From an uncultured Mediterraneibacter sp. (GTDB taxonomy: Bacteria; Bacillota; Clostridia; Lachnospirales; Lachnospiraceae), in NCBI RefSeq assembly GCF_934330165.1, contig NZ_CAKRGI010000017.1:1-50584 (forward strand): a stretch of DNA of 50,584 nt, in the 5' to 3' direction. Position numbers and translations under genes: made by a program. The notes beneath the pieces were generated by a model. It was not told the origin of the DNA. It saw only the letters and a program-made list of their open reading frames with translations, and did no database searches. Numbering within the stretch: position 1 is the stretch's first letter; every line of letters begins with the position of its first letter. Of this stretch, positions 26,539-35,682 are shown one piece after another.

Positions 26539-26602
26539 ACTGCTACCTCCGTATGCTTTTCTTTTTATTCTCTTTTATTTATTCTTGACAGATTTTCTCT
26601 TC

Positions 26603-27838
26603 TTAGCAGAGCGGATATTTTGCTGTCAGTTCAGCTACCATGGCTTTCGCTTTTTCTACATTGTCCTCACTTTCGATCACCATGGCGATGATCTCCGCGA
26701 TCTTATCCATATCCTCTTCCTTCATGCCACGGGTCGTAACAGCCGGAGTTCCCAGTCTTACACCACTTGTCACAAACGGAGAACGCGGATCATTCGGGAT
26801 CGTATTCTTATTGGCTGTCACATGAGCATCATCCAGACGCTTCTCCAACTCTTTTCCGCTGATTTCTGTACCGGACAGATCTACCAGCATCAGATGGTTA
26901 TCTGTATCACCTGATACGATCTTAACTCCTCTGCTCTTTAAGCCATTGCAAAGAGCTTTTGCATTTCTGACAACCTGCTCCATATAAGTCTTATATTCCG
27001 GCTGAAGTGCTTCTTTAAAGCATACTGCCTTTCCTGCGATCACATGCATCAGCGGACCACCCTGGATGCCAGGGAATACAGCCTTATTAAAGTTGAACTT
27101 TTTGTTCATTTCCTCACTGCACATGATCATTCCGCCTCTTGGTCCACGAAGTGTCTTATGCGTTGTCGTCGTCGTTACGTGGGCATACGGAATCGGACTT
27201 GGATGAAGTCCTGTTGCTACCAGTCCTGCGATATGAGCGATATCCACCATCAGGTATGCTCCCACCTCATCAGCAATCTCACGGAAACGCTTGAAATCGA
27301 TCGTTCTTGCATAAGCACTTGCTCCTGCTACGATCAGCTTCGGCTGATGCTCTTTTGCAATCCGCAGTACTTCATCATAATCGATCAAACCATCTTCATT
27401 GACCCCATAATGTGCCACATCAAAATACTTTCCTGACATATTGACCGGTGAACCATGAGTCAGGTGACCGCCATGATCCAGATTCATTCCCATGATCTTG
27501 TCTCCCGGCTCAAGCATGGCGAACATAACTGCCATGTTTGCCTGTGCACCAGAATGTGGCTGGACATTCACATACTCGCAGCCGAACAGCTTCTTTGCTC
27601 TCTCTCTTGCCAGTTCTTCCACAACATCCACACACTGACATCCGCCATAATATCTTTTTCCCGGATATCCCTCTGCATATTTATTCGTCAAAGGACTTCC
27701 CATTGCTGCCATAACTGCTTTACTTACCCAGTTTTCTGAAGCGATCAGCTCGATATGGGAGTTCTGTCTCTCCATCTCTGCTTTTATCGCATCTGCAATC
27801 TCAGGATCTGTCTTTGTAATCTCATCGAAATCGTACAT
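26603..27838 (-). CDS. glyA: Serine hydroxymethyltransferase
   Basis: 411-residue PLP enzyme: serine + tetrahydrofolate to glycine + 5,10-methylene-THF. Typical stretches are [45 protein letters not shown], the PLP-lysine motif [14 protein letters not shown] and [18 protein letters not shown] precedes the ATG. A promoter lies in the short gap after polC, so it can be expressed on its own. No glycine riboswitch is visible, and the leader is too short for one. Confidence 0.97.
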   Translation of the reverse strand: MYDFDEITKTDPEIADAIKAEMERQNSHIELIASENWVSKAVMAAMGSPLTNKYAEGYPGKRYYGGCQCVDVVEELARERAKKLFGCEYVNVQPHSGAQANMAVMFAMLEPGDKIMGMNLDHGGHLTHGSPVNMSGKYFDVAHYGVNEDGLIDYDEVLRIAKEHQPKLIVAGASAYARTIDFKRFREIADEVGAYLMVDIAHIAGLVATGLHPSPIPYAHVTTTTTHKTLRGPRGGMIMCSEEMNKKFNFNKAVFPGIQGGPLMHVIAGKAVCFKEALQPEYKTYMEQVVRNAKALCNGLKSRGVKIVSGDTDNHLMLVDLSGTEISGKELEKRLDDAHVTANKNTIPNDPRSPFVTSGVRLGTPAVTTRGMKEEDMDKIAEIIAMVIESEDNVEKAKAMVAELTAKYPLC

Positions 27839-27884
27839 TCTCTATTTCCTCCACTATACTTTACTCCGCAAAAGCGTTATGCAC

Positions 27885-27913
27885 ATTATAGCACAGCACC
27901 ATTTAAAAATCAA
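27885..27913 (-). promoter_or_regulatory. Promoter of glyA
   Basis: On the minus strand: -35 TTGATT (27908-27913, inside the last codons of polC), 17 bp spacer, perfect -10 TATAAT (27885-27890). Confidence 0.7.
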
Positions 27914-30900
27914 ACAACGATAACTGATTGCTCTTCGGCAGATTTCCGAACAATCCCAGTTCCGACATCAGATCGATCACCGTCTTGCTGACTTTCGTCC
28001 GCTGCCGGAAATCATCCAGTGACAGATACGATCCGTCCTTTCCTGCCTCTTCGACTGCCTCTGCAGCTTTATCTCCCATACCTTCAATACTTGCAAAGGA
28101 CGGCATCAGTTTCCCGTCCACGATCTGGAACATTTTTGCCTTCGCCTTATAAAGATCCACCGGAACAAACTCAAACCCACGGGCATACATCTCCTGCACG
28201 ATCTTCATATCCTTCATCGTATCCTGCTCTTTTTTCGTCAGGGTATCACTGCGTCGCTTATATTCTTTCATATAATAATCCAGCTTCTCTTTTCCCTGGC
28301 ACATGATCTCATAAGAGAATGCGTCTGCACGAATACTGAAGTAAGCTGCATAATATGCCAGCGGATAATTAATCTTGCAGTATGCGATCCGGTATGCCAT
28401 CATAACATAAGCTGCGGCATGGGCTTTCGGGAACATATAACTGATCTTTTTGCAGGACCAGATATACCAGTCCGGCACATTCTGTGCCTTCATTGCCTCT
28501 TCCCATTCCGGTTTCAGCCCTTTTCCCTTTCGCACACTTTCCATGATCGTAAATGCCAGTGCACTTTCCACCCCCTGATTGATCAGGTAGATCATGATAT
28601 CATCACGGGTACAGATTGCTGTAGAAATCGTTGCCGTTCCCGATTTGACAAGCTCCTGTGCATTTCCAAGCCATACATTTGTCCCGTGGGACAGACCGGA
28701 AATACGGATCAGATCTGACAGGGTCTGAGGCTTGGTATCCTGCACCATCTGGATAACAAAATCTGTACCAAATTCCGGGATTCCCAGACTTCCGATCTTG
28801 CATCCGTCGATATCCTCCGGTTTAATTCCCAGTACTTCTGTTCCGTGGAACAGTTCGATCACCCGCTTATCGTCCAGGGGGATCTCTGTCGCAATGAACG
28901 GATGCTCTGCATTGTATTCATTCGGCATGGCATCCGAGGTGATATAATCTTCCAGCGTTCGGATCATGGTCGGATCATCATGTCCGAGAATATCGAGCTT
29001 TAAAAGGTTATGGTCAATGGAATGATAATCAAAATGTGTCGTGGTGATCCCGCACTCCATATCATTGGCAGGATGCTGCACCGGTGTAAACTCATTGATA
29101 CTGTGACCATGCGGAAGTACAACGATTCCTCCCGGATGCTGCCCGGTACTTCTGCGGATCCCGGTACACCCTTCCGTCACACGCTCGATTTCACATCTTC
29201 TTTTCCGCTGTCCACGCTCTTCATAATAATTTTTCACAAATCCATAGGCAGTCTTGTCTGCCAGAGTTCCGATCGTTCCGGCTTTGAACGTATGTCCCTC
29301 ACCAAATAATACCTCTGTATATTTATGAGCTTTTGCCTGATAATCTCCCGAAAAGTTCAGGTCGATATCCGGCTCTTTATCCCCCTTAAATCCAAGGAAT
29401 GTCTCGAATGGGATGTCAAATCCTGCCTTGATCAGCTTCGCTCCGCACTTCGGACACATACGGTCAGGCATATCGTATCCACAGCCTCCTGCAAAAGCAC
29501 GTACTTCCTCGGAATCAAAATCACTGTAATGGCATTCTGGGCAGTAATAATGTGGACTGAGTGGATTTACCTCCGTGATACCTGACATTGTTGCCACGAA
29601 CGAAGATCCTACTGATCCACGTGAACCAACCAGGTAGCCGTCCGCATTGGACTTCCATACCAGTTTCTGTGCAATGATATACATAACAGCATATCCGTTG
29701 GAAATAATGGAATTTAATTCCTTTTCCAGTCTGGAAGAAACCTGTACCGGCAGGTCTTCCCCGTACATCTCATGAGCTTTCCTGTAACAGATATCTCTCA
29801 GTTCCTGATCCGAATCCTGAATGACCGGCGGGCATTTGTTCGGATTGACGGGCGAGATCTTTTCTATCATTTTTGCGATCTTCTGCGGGTTGTCAATGAC
29901 CACTTCCCTTGCCTTTGCAGATCCAAGATAGGCAAATTCTTCTAGCATCTCATCGGTTGTCCGCAGAAACAGCGGTGGCTGGGTATCCGCATCATCAAAT
30001 CCTTTTCCCGCCATGATAATCCTTCGGTAGACTTCATCTTCCGGGTCAAGAAAATGCACATCACACGTAGCCACGACCGGCTTTTTGAATTGCTCACCCA
30101 GTTCTGCGATCTTGCGGTTGATCTCCTGCAGATCCTCCTCTGAATTGACATTTTTTACCTTATTGCTCTCGATCATAAACCGATTATTACCGATCGGCTG
30201 GATCTCATAATAATCATAAAAGTCCGCAAGTTCCGCAATGGTTTCTGCAGGCTTTTCTTCCAAGATTGCCTTATACAGCTCACCGGCCTCACACGCACTT
30301 CCGATCACCAGTCCTTCCCGATGCTCGTTGAGCAGACTTTTCGGGATTCTCGGTCGTCTTCCGTAATAGGTCATATGAGACTCGGAAATCAGCTGGTATA
30401 AATTATATCTTCCGATATCATTCTTTGCAAGGATGATGATATGATGCGTTGCCATTTTGCGGATCGCATTCAAATTCCGCTCGCCAAACCGGTTGATGCC
30501 CTTAAGATCCGTAATATGGTCTTTCTTCAGCATCTCTACAAATTTCACAAAAATTTCTGCTGTTGCCCCTGCATCATCTACCGCACGGTGATGGTTTTCC
30601 AGAGAAATCCCAAGTGCCTTTGCCACCAGGTTCAGCTTATATTTTGACAGCGTCGGCAAAAGAACTCTCGCCATTGCCACCGTATCTACATAAGTAAATC
30701 TGTATTCTATCTCCTGATACCTGCAGTTCTGTTCAATAAATCCCACATCGAATGAAGCATTATGGGCAACCAGGACTCCGTCCCCGACAAATTCCAGGAA
30801 CTGTGAAAGTACCTTCTCAATAGGATCCGCTTCCAGTACCATTTCATCCGTAATACCGGTCAGGTTCGTGATCTCAAACGGGATCGGACGCTGCGGATTG

Positions 30901-32456
30901 ACAAACGTACTGAACCGATCTACGATTTCTCCGTTTACAACCTTCACTGCCCCGATCTCAATGATCTTATCCCGAATGGCACTAAAACCGGTCGTTTCAA
31001 TATCGAACACGATATACGTGTCATCCAGTGTCTGCGTTCCTGCATTAACCGCAATCTTGGTCAGGTCATCCACTACATAGCCTTCCACTCCGTAAAGTAC
31101 TTTGAACGGATCGTCCTTATCCAGTGTCTCAATATAGTGGTTGGCATCCGGGAACGCCTGTGCTACCCCGTGATCCGTGATCGCGATGGCAGGGTGTCCC
31201 CAGTCATGAGCCCTCTTTACGATATCTTTTACTTCTGAAACACCATCCATATCACTCATTTTGGTATGGCAATGGAGTTCCACTCTCTTTAACGGGTTCA
31301 GATCTTCTCTTTTGACCGTGAAATCACCGATTTTTTTTATTCCGGTGACAGATCCGATCGTCAGTTCCCCATCAAATTTGTCAATGGTAGTGACTCCTTT
31401 GATCTTGACAAAGCCGCCTTTTTTCAGACTTCCGAGAATCTCTGCCAACTGCTCATTTTTAATGAACATTTTCACACTGATCGTATCTGTAAAATCACTG
31501 ACTGCAAAAATGATGATCGTCCGTTCATTCTTGATCTCACGGGTATCCAGACTGATGATCTTGCCATGAAAGGTAATTTCTCCCATTTCTTCCACAATCT
31601 GATCCAGGTGGATCGGCTCATCTTCAAAATTCCTGCCATAAATGAGGTTCGGATCATCTCCCAGCTTCAGTGGGCGTACATAATCTTTCTTTTTAAATTC
31701 CTTCTTCTGAAATTCTTTTCTCCTGCCTGATGGTTCCTTTCCTGCATCAAATTTTTCTTTTCCACCTGCTGCCTTCTCGCCCGTTCCGACCTGCCTCTTC
31801 TTTGTATCAGATCCGGTTTCCTTATTTTCCGCTGCCTCCTGGGGTTCTTCACCACGCTGCCTTGCACGACGTTCAAAGATCGCATTGATTTCCTGCTGGA
31901 TCCGCTGCTCATCGTACTCTCTTGTGCCTTCCTGATCCGTTTCTTTATAAGCTACCAGTAATTTTGCATCAATGCGGAATCGTTCCTGCAGAACCCGTTC
32001 CACCAGTGTGACAATTTCTTCTTTCCGCCCTTCTGATACGATCGTGTCCAACAGTTCCAGATGGATCAGATTTCCCTCTTCAAACCGGAGATCTGCCCTT
32101 GCGAACATATTTGCAGCAAGTATACTGGTCTTCCGCAGCTCTTCGATCAGACTTTCCCTGTATTCTGTCAGAATCGCCTGTGGCGTATAAAGCTCCGACA
32201 GTTGAAATTCTTCCACGATCTCGATCTTTACTGCTGCTCTTCCAAATAACTGTTCCTTGATCCGCTGTTCCATCAGCCAGATCTGCTTCTTCTGTATCAG
32301 ATGTCTGCAAAGGATATGTATATGCAGAAAATCACGACCTGAATTAGTCGTGATCTTCTTAACTTCTACATCCGAAAAGAGCATCTGCATTTCTTCCCCG
32401 ACTTTCAGCGTCGGAAATACATTAAAAAATACTTTTTCACTTTTTACCTGTTCCAA
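27903..32456 (-). CDS. polC: DNA polymerase III alpha subunit, PolC type
   Basis: 1517-residue replicative polymerase of low-GC Gram-positives. In order: an N-terminal domain; a charged low-complexity linker (about 175-270); an OB-fold (about 285-370); a PHP domain starting near residue 388 (VELHCHTKMSDMDG); an inserted DEDDh proofreading exonuclease (FDIETTGFS near 482 to HHRAVDDAGAT near 623); the zinc-binding CPECHY...CPKCGAK region (about 969-1005); the catalytic PDIDLNFSG; and a C-terminal helix-hairpin-helix/OB part. The start is TTG at 32456, with AGGAG 8 bases upstream inside the 3' end of ispG; genes overlap by 13 bases. The length exceeds B. subtilis PolC by about 80 residues, mostly the linker. 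Confidence 0.97.
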   Translation of the reverse strand: MEQVKSEKVFFNVFPTLKVGEEMQMLFSDVEVKKITTNSGRDFLHIHILCRHLIQKKQIWLMEQRIKEQLFGRAAVKIEIVEEFQLSELYTPQAILTEYRESLIEELRKTSILAANMFARADLRFEEGNLIHLELLDTIVSEGRKEEIVTLVERVLQERFRIDAKLLVAYKETDQEGTREYDEQRIQQEINAIFERRARQRGEEPQEAAENKETGSDTKKRQVGTGEKAAGGKEKFDAGKEPSGRRKEFQKKEFKKKDYVRPLKLGDDPNLIYGRNFEDEPIHLDQIVEEMGEITFHGKIISLDTREIKNERTIIIFAVSDFTDTISVKMFIKNEQLAEILGSLKKGGFVKIKGVTTIDKFDGELTIGSVTGIKKIGDFTVKREDLNPLKRVELHCHTKMSDMDGVSEVKDIVKRAHDWGHPAIAITDHGVAQAFPDANHYIETLDKDDPFKVLYGVEGYVVDDLTKIAVNAGTQTLDDTYIVFDIETTGFSAIRDKIIEIGAVKVVNGEIVDRFSTFVNPQRPIPFEITNLTGITDEMVLEADPIEKVLSQFLEFVGDGVLVAHNASFDVGFIEQNCRYQEIEYRFTYVDTVAMARVLLPTLSKYKLNLVAKALGISLENHHRAVDDAGATAEIFVKFVEMLKKDHITDLKGINRFGERNLNAIRKMATHHIIILAKNDIGRYNLYQLISESHMTYYGRRPRIPKSLLNEHREGLVIGSACEAGELYKAILEEKPAETIAELADFYDYYEIQPIGNNRFMIESNKVKNVNSEEDLQEINRKIAELGEQFKKPVVATCDVHFLDPEDEVYRRIIMAGKGFDDADTQPPLFLRTTDEMLEEFAYLGSAKAREVVIDNPQKIAKMIEKISPVNPNKCPPVIQDSDQELRDICYRKAHEMYGEDLPVQVSSRLEKELNSIISNGYAVMYIIAQKLVWKSNADGYLVGSRGSVGSSFVATMSGITEVNPLSPHYYCPECHYSDFDSEEVRAFAGGCGYDMPDRMCPKCGAKLIKAGFDIPFETFLGFKGDKEPDIDLNFSGDYQAKAHKYTEVLFGEGHTFKAGTIGTLADKTAYGFVKNYYEERGQRKRRCEIERVTEGCTGIRRSTGQHPGGIVVLPHGHSINEFTPVQHPANDMECGITTTHFDYHSIDHNLLKLDILGHDDPTMIRTLEDYITSDAMPNEYNAEHPFIATEIPLDDKRVIELFHGTEVLGIKPEDIDGCKIGSLGIPEFGTDFVIQMVQDTKPQTLSDLIRISGLSHGTNVWLGNAQELVKSGTATISTAICTRDDIMIYLINQGVESALAFTIMESVRKGKGLKPEWEEAMKAQNVPDWYIWSCKKISYMFPKAHAAAYVMMAYRIAYCKINYPLAYYAAYFSIRADAFSYEIMCQGKEKLDYYMKEYKRRSDTLTKKEQDTMKDMKIVQEMYARGFEFVPVDLYKAKAKMFQIVDGKLMPSFASIEGMGDKAAEAVEEAGKDGSYLSLDDFRQRTKVSKTVIDLMSELGLFGNLPKSNQLSLFDF

Positions 32457-33511
32457 TTCAACAACTCCTGTCGCAATGTATCGAGAAGTTCCTCTTCTTT
32501 TACTTTCTTAATGACCTGTCCCTTTTTAATCAGCAGTCCTTCACCGATTCCACCGGCAATACCGATATCTGCCTCTTTCGCTTCTCCCGGACCGTTCACC
32601 ACACATCCCATAACTGCAACTTTGATATCATCCAGCGGAATGTCTGCAACCATTTTCTCTACCTCATTAGCAAGGTGGATCAGATCGATCCTGGTTCTGC
32701 CACAGGTCGGACAGGAAACGACTTCGATTCCACCTTTCCTGAGTCCCAGAGTCTTAAGGATCAGCTTTGCTGTACGGATCTCCTCCACCGGATCTCCTGT
32801 CAGAGATACACGGATCGTATTTCCGATCCCTTCATACAGGATAATTCCCAGTCCGACAGAAGATTTTACATTTCCTGAATATACGGTACCGGATTCTGTA
32901 ATTCCGACATGAAGCGGATAAGGACATTGTTCTGCGATCAGTTCATGTGCTTTGACGCACATCAGAACATCTGAAGACTTGATACTGACCACCAGATCGT
33001 CATACCCCATCTCCTCGATCATATGCACTTTATCCAAAGCACTTTCTACAATTCCCTCTGCGGTGACTCCGCCATATTTTTCAATTAATGGCTTCTCCAG
33101 GGATCCGCTGTTCACCCCGACACGGATCGGCACACCGTATTCTTTTGCCTTGTCAACTACAGCCTTAACCCGTTCTTTTGTACCGATATTTCCAGGATTG
33201 ATCCGGATCTTGTCGGCTCCGTTCTCAATGGCTGCGATTGCAAGCCGGTAATCAAAATGAATATCTGCAACCAGCGGAATATGGATCTGCTTTTTAATCT
33301 CTTTTAATGCTTCCGCTGCCTCCCTGGTCGGAACAGTACACCGGATGATCTCACATCCTGCTTTTTCCAGCCTGCGTATCTGCTCAACAGTACCCTTTAC
33401 ATCTTCGGTTCTTGTATTGGTCATAGACTGGATCGCAACCGGGTGATCTCCACCGATCACTACATCACCGATCCGAATCTCTTTTGTCTGATTTCTATAC
33501 AATTTCTTCAT
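32444..33511 (-). CDS. ispG: 4-hydroxy-3-methylbut-2-enyl-diphosphate synthase
   Basis: 355-residue [4Fe-4S] enzyme (GcpE) of the MEP isoprenoid pathway: MEcPP to HMBPP. It has PVAIQSMTNTRTEDV, the barrel segments HIPLVADIHFDYRLA and KIRINPGNIG, and cluster cysteines in VVSCPTCGRTRIDL and VMGCVVNGPGEAKEADIG. The ATG follows a GGAG by 11 bases. It lies between a small membrane protein and polC, overlapping the latter. Confidence 0.96.
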   Translation of the reverse strand: MKKLYRNQTKEIRIGDVVIGGDHPVAIQSMTNTRTEDVKGTVEQIRRLEKAGCEIIRCTVPTREAAEALKEIKKQIHIPLVADIHFDYRLAIAAIENGADKIRINPGNIGTKERVKAVVDKAKEYGVPIRVGVNSGSLEKPLIEKYGGVTAEGIVESALDKVHMIEEMGYDDLVVSIKSSDVLMCVKAHELIAEQCPYPLHVGITESGTVYSGNVKSSVGLGIILYEGIGNTIRVSLTGDPVEEIRTAKLILKTLGLRKGGIEVVSCPTCGRTRIDLIHLANEVEKMVADIPLDDIKVAVMGCVVNGPGEAKEADIGIAGGIGEGLLIKKGQVIKKVKEEELLDTLRQELLNWNR

Positions 33512-33532
33512 CCTTTCAAAAGCTCCGTCCGG

Positions 33533-33988
33533 TCAGTCTTCTTCACGGACAAAGGTCTTCTGGCTTCCATATTCCATCTCTGTCAGTGTCAGGACCTGTT
33601 CATCCACACTGTATTCATATGTGCCTTCCATCACATCTGCGATATCTCTCAGATCCTGCTCTGTCAAATCTTTCGTTTCTTCTGCTGCTTTTTCAAGTTC
33701 TTCGTCTTTTATATGAACCGCAAACCTTTTTGTATTCCTGTCCATTGAATATTCAACAGGAACTGTCACGGTCTCTGCCTCCAGTGCCTGCGTGATCTCC
33801 ATCACTCCGTCACTCTTGATATGAAGTACCATTCCGTTCTCTGTATCACTCCAGGTTCCTTCCAGTGGGTTTGCAGTAAAAAGCTTTGTCAGGAAGAAAA
33901 TACCGATCAGAAGGATCAGTACTGTTGTCACTGCCATTACGACACGCCATATCGTATCTCTTCCTTTTTCATTCTGTTCCATCAGCAT
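33533..33988 (-). CDS. Small membrane-anchored protein of unknown function
   Basis: 151 residues. A short, charged cytoplasmic tail is followed by one membrane segment (about 14-37) and an extracytoplasmic domain. This domain begins LEGTWSDTENGMVLHIKSDG and carries an acidic, beta-rich pattern like lipocalin-type bacterial domains; I cannot name a family. An acidic helical stretch (about 95-120) is in the middle. SD GGAGG is 8 bases before the ATG. It is 21 bases before ispG and 29 after the COG2426 gene. Conservation of this order would be the best clue to function. Confidence 0.75.
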   Translation of the reverse strand: MLMEQNEKGRDTIWRVVMAVTTVLILLIGIFFLTKLFTANPLEGTWSDTENGMVLHIKSDGVMEITQALEAETVTVPVEYSMDRNTKRFAVHIKDEELEKAAEETKDLTEQDLRDIADVMEGTYEYSVDEQVLTLTEMEYGSQKTFVREED

Positions 33989-34017
33989 TGTTCGTGCCTC
34001 CTTTTCCTGCCATTAGT

Positions 34018-34527
34018 TTAACCAAATATCCCTCCAACGATTCCATAAGAAATGATCGTCATGATACATGCTGCAAGACATACACCGATCACGATCGCCG
34101 GAAACGCCTTTCTGAAACGGATTCCAAGCAGGGCTGCGATCAATGCCCCTGTCCAGGCACCTGTGCCTGGAAGTGGAATACCCACAAATGCAACCAACCC
34201 CCAGAACTCATATTTTTCAATATTGGCACTCTGGCTCATCGCCTTTTTTTCAAGCTTTTCAACAACCGGCTTCAACCTCTTTGTTCCTTTCATCCAGTCA
34301 AAAATCTTTGTGATCAGAAGCAGGATAAAAGGAATCGGCAGCAGATTTCCGATGATACTGACCGGAATCGCACGCCACATCGGGATATTCAGAAATGTCG
34401 GTCCTGCCGCAAGCAGTCCTCCACGCAATTCCAGGATCGGAACCATCGAGATGATAAAAAGGATCAGCTCTTTTCCAACCTTTCCTCCGAGATTTGTTAC
34501 AAACCAGTTGATCAATACATCACTCAT
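34018..34527 (-). CDS. COG2426 small multidrug export-like membrane protein
   Basis: 169-residue integral membrane protein with about four hydrophobic segments. It carries the family stretches MVPILELRGGLLAAG (N-terminal third) and FVGIPLPGTGAWTGALIAALLG (C-terminal third). The family is annotated as putative small multidrug export proteins, but a transport function is not established from sequence. GGGAG is 10 bases upstream, overlapping the hisC stop region. Confidence 0.82.
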   Translation of the reverse strand: MSDVLINWFVTNLGGKVGKELILFIISMVPILELRGGLLAAGPTFLNIPMWRAIPVSIIGNLLPIPFILLLITKIFDWMKGTKRLKPVVEKLEKKAMSQSANIEKYEFWGLVAFVGIPLPGTGAWTGALIAALLGIRFRKAFPAIVIGVCLAACIMTIISYGIVGGIFG

Positions 34528-34532
34528 CTAAA

Positions 34533-35600
34533 CTATTCTCCCTTAATATATTTCGTCAGAAAATCAAATAACACCTGCATCTCTTCCCTTGTACCCACTG
34601 TAATCCTCAGATACTGGCCGATCCTTTCTGAATCCCAGTGCCTGACATAGATATCATTTGCCTTCAGTGCTTCAAAAAGTCTGCCGGCATCTGTCTGCGG
34701 ATGCGTTGCAAAAATGAAATTGGCTTTTGCATCGGGAAATTCAAATCCAAGCCGGTGCAATTCTTCTTTTGCCCATTCTCTCGTCTCTATAATCTTACGA
34801 ACATGCTCCTCAAAATATTCCTTATCCCGGACTGCTTCAACACCACATGCAATCGCTGTCTGATTCATTGTATAAGAATTAAAAGAATACTTGACATCAT
34901 TCAGACAGCGGATCAATTCAGGATTGGAGACTGCGTAACCGATCCTCATGCCAGCCATACTTCTGGCTTTTGAAAAGGTCTGCGTCACGATCAGATTATC
35001 ATAACGGTCGATCAGTTCCAGTGCCGATCTTCCTGCGAAATCAATATATGCTTCATCCACGATCACGATCGAATCCCGGTTATGTTCCAGAATATCTTCT
35101 ATGAAATCCAGTTCTTCATAAATTGCGGTCGGTGCATTCGGGTTCGGAAAAATAATTCCACCATTTTCCCGGTAATAATCTTCCTTTACAATATGGAACT
35201 GCTCATCCAGTGCCGGTGTCTCATATGGGATCTTGTACAGCTCTGCCCATACTTTATAAAAAGAATACGTAATATCCGGGAATAAAACCGGTTTCCCGGA
35301 ATTAAAAAATGTCAGGAAGCACATAGATAATACATCATCCGAGCCGACTCCCACAAAAACCTGATTCTGGTCTACCCCATAATACTCAGCAAGGCATCCG
35401 GTCAGTTCTTCTGCTGCCGGATCCGGATATAACCGGAATCTGTCTGTGTCCATCTCACGCAGCACCCGCTCCACTCCCGGAGCAGGCGGGTAAGGATTTT
35501 CATTTGTATTCAGCTTGATCACCTTATTCTGCGGCTGCTCGCCCGGTACATAAGGTTCCACCTGTCGTATATTTTTTAAAAGTTCTGCTCTTACAGCCAT
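34533..35600 (-). CDS. hisC: Histidinol-phosphate aminotransferase
   Basis: 355-residue class I/II PLP aminotransferase of the HisC clade: imidazole-acetol phosphate + Glu to histidinol phosphate. The N-terminus has VKLNTNENPYPPAPGV-like residues. The PLP Lys is in QTFSKARSMAGMRIGYAVS, and Asp/Tyr are in IVIVDEAYIDFAG. A related aromatic-acid role is possible for HisC-like enzymes, and the rest of the his operon is not in the window. AGAGGT lies 8 bases before the ATG. It follows a separate aminotransferase gene and a hairpin. Confidence 0.9.
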   Translation of the reverse strand: MAVRAELLKNIRQVEPYVPGEQPQNKVIKLNTNENPYPPAPGVERVLREMDTDRFRLYPDPAAEELTGCLAEYYGVDQNQVFVGVGSDDVLSMCFLTFFNSGKPVLFPDITYSFYKVWAELYKIPYETPALDEQFHIVKEDYYRENGGIIFPNPNAPTAIYEELDFIEDILEHNRDSIVIVDEAYIDFAGRSALELIDRYDNLIVTQTFSKARSMAGMRIGYAVSNPELIRCLNDVKYSFNSYTMNQTAIACGVEAVRDKEYFEEHVRKIIETREWAKEELHRLGFEFPDAKANFIFATHPQTDAGRLFEALKANDIYVRHWDSERIGQYLRITVGTREEMQVLFDFLTKYIKGE

Positions 35601-35652
35601 TCGTCTAAACCTCTGTCTTTTCTCACTGTCAGATCATGTTCTGACTCTGTAA

Positions 35653-35679
35653 AGTTCCTGCCATAAACTGGCAGGAACT
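35653..35679 (-). other. Perfect 11 bp hairpin after the aminotransferase gene
   Basis: AGTTCCTGCCA and TGGCAGGAACT flank a 5-base loop, three bases after the stop codon at 35683. No U tract follows on either strand, so it is not a standard intrinsic terminator. It may protect the upstream mRNA or reduce read-through into hisC. Confidence 0.6.
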
Positions 35680-35682
35680 GCT

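Noticed and set aside
27839..27902. Glycine riboswitch before glyA
   Set aside because: The gap to polC is about 64 bases and already holds the promoter, too short for a glycine aptamer.
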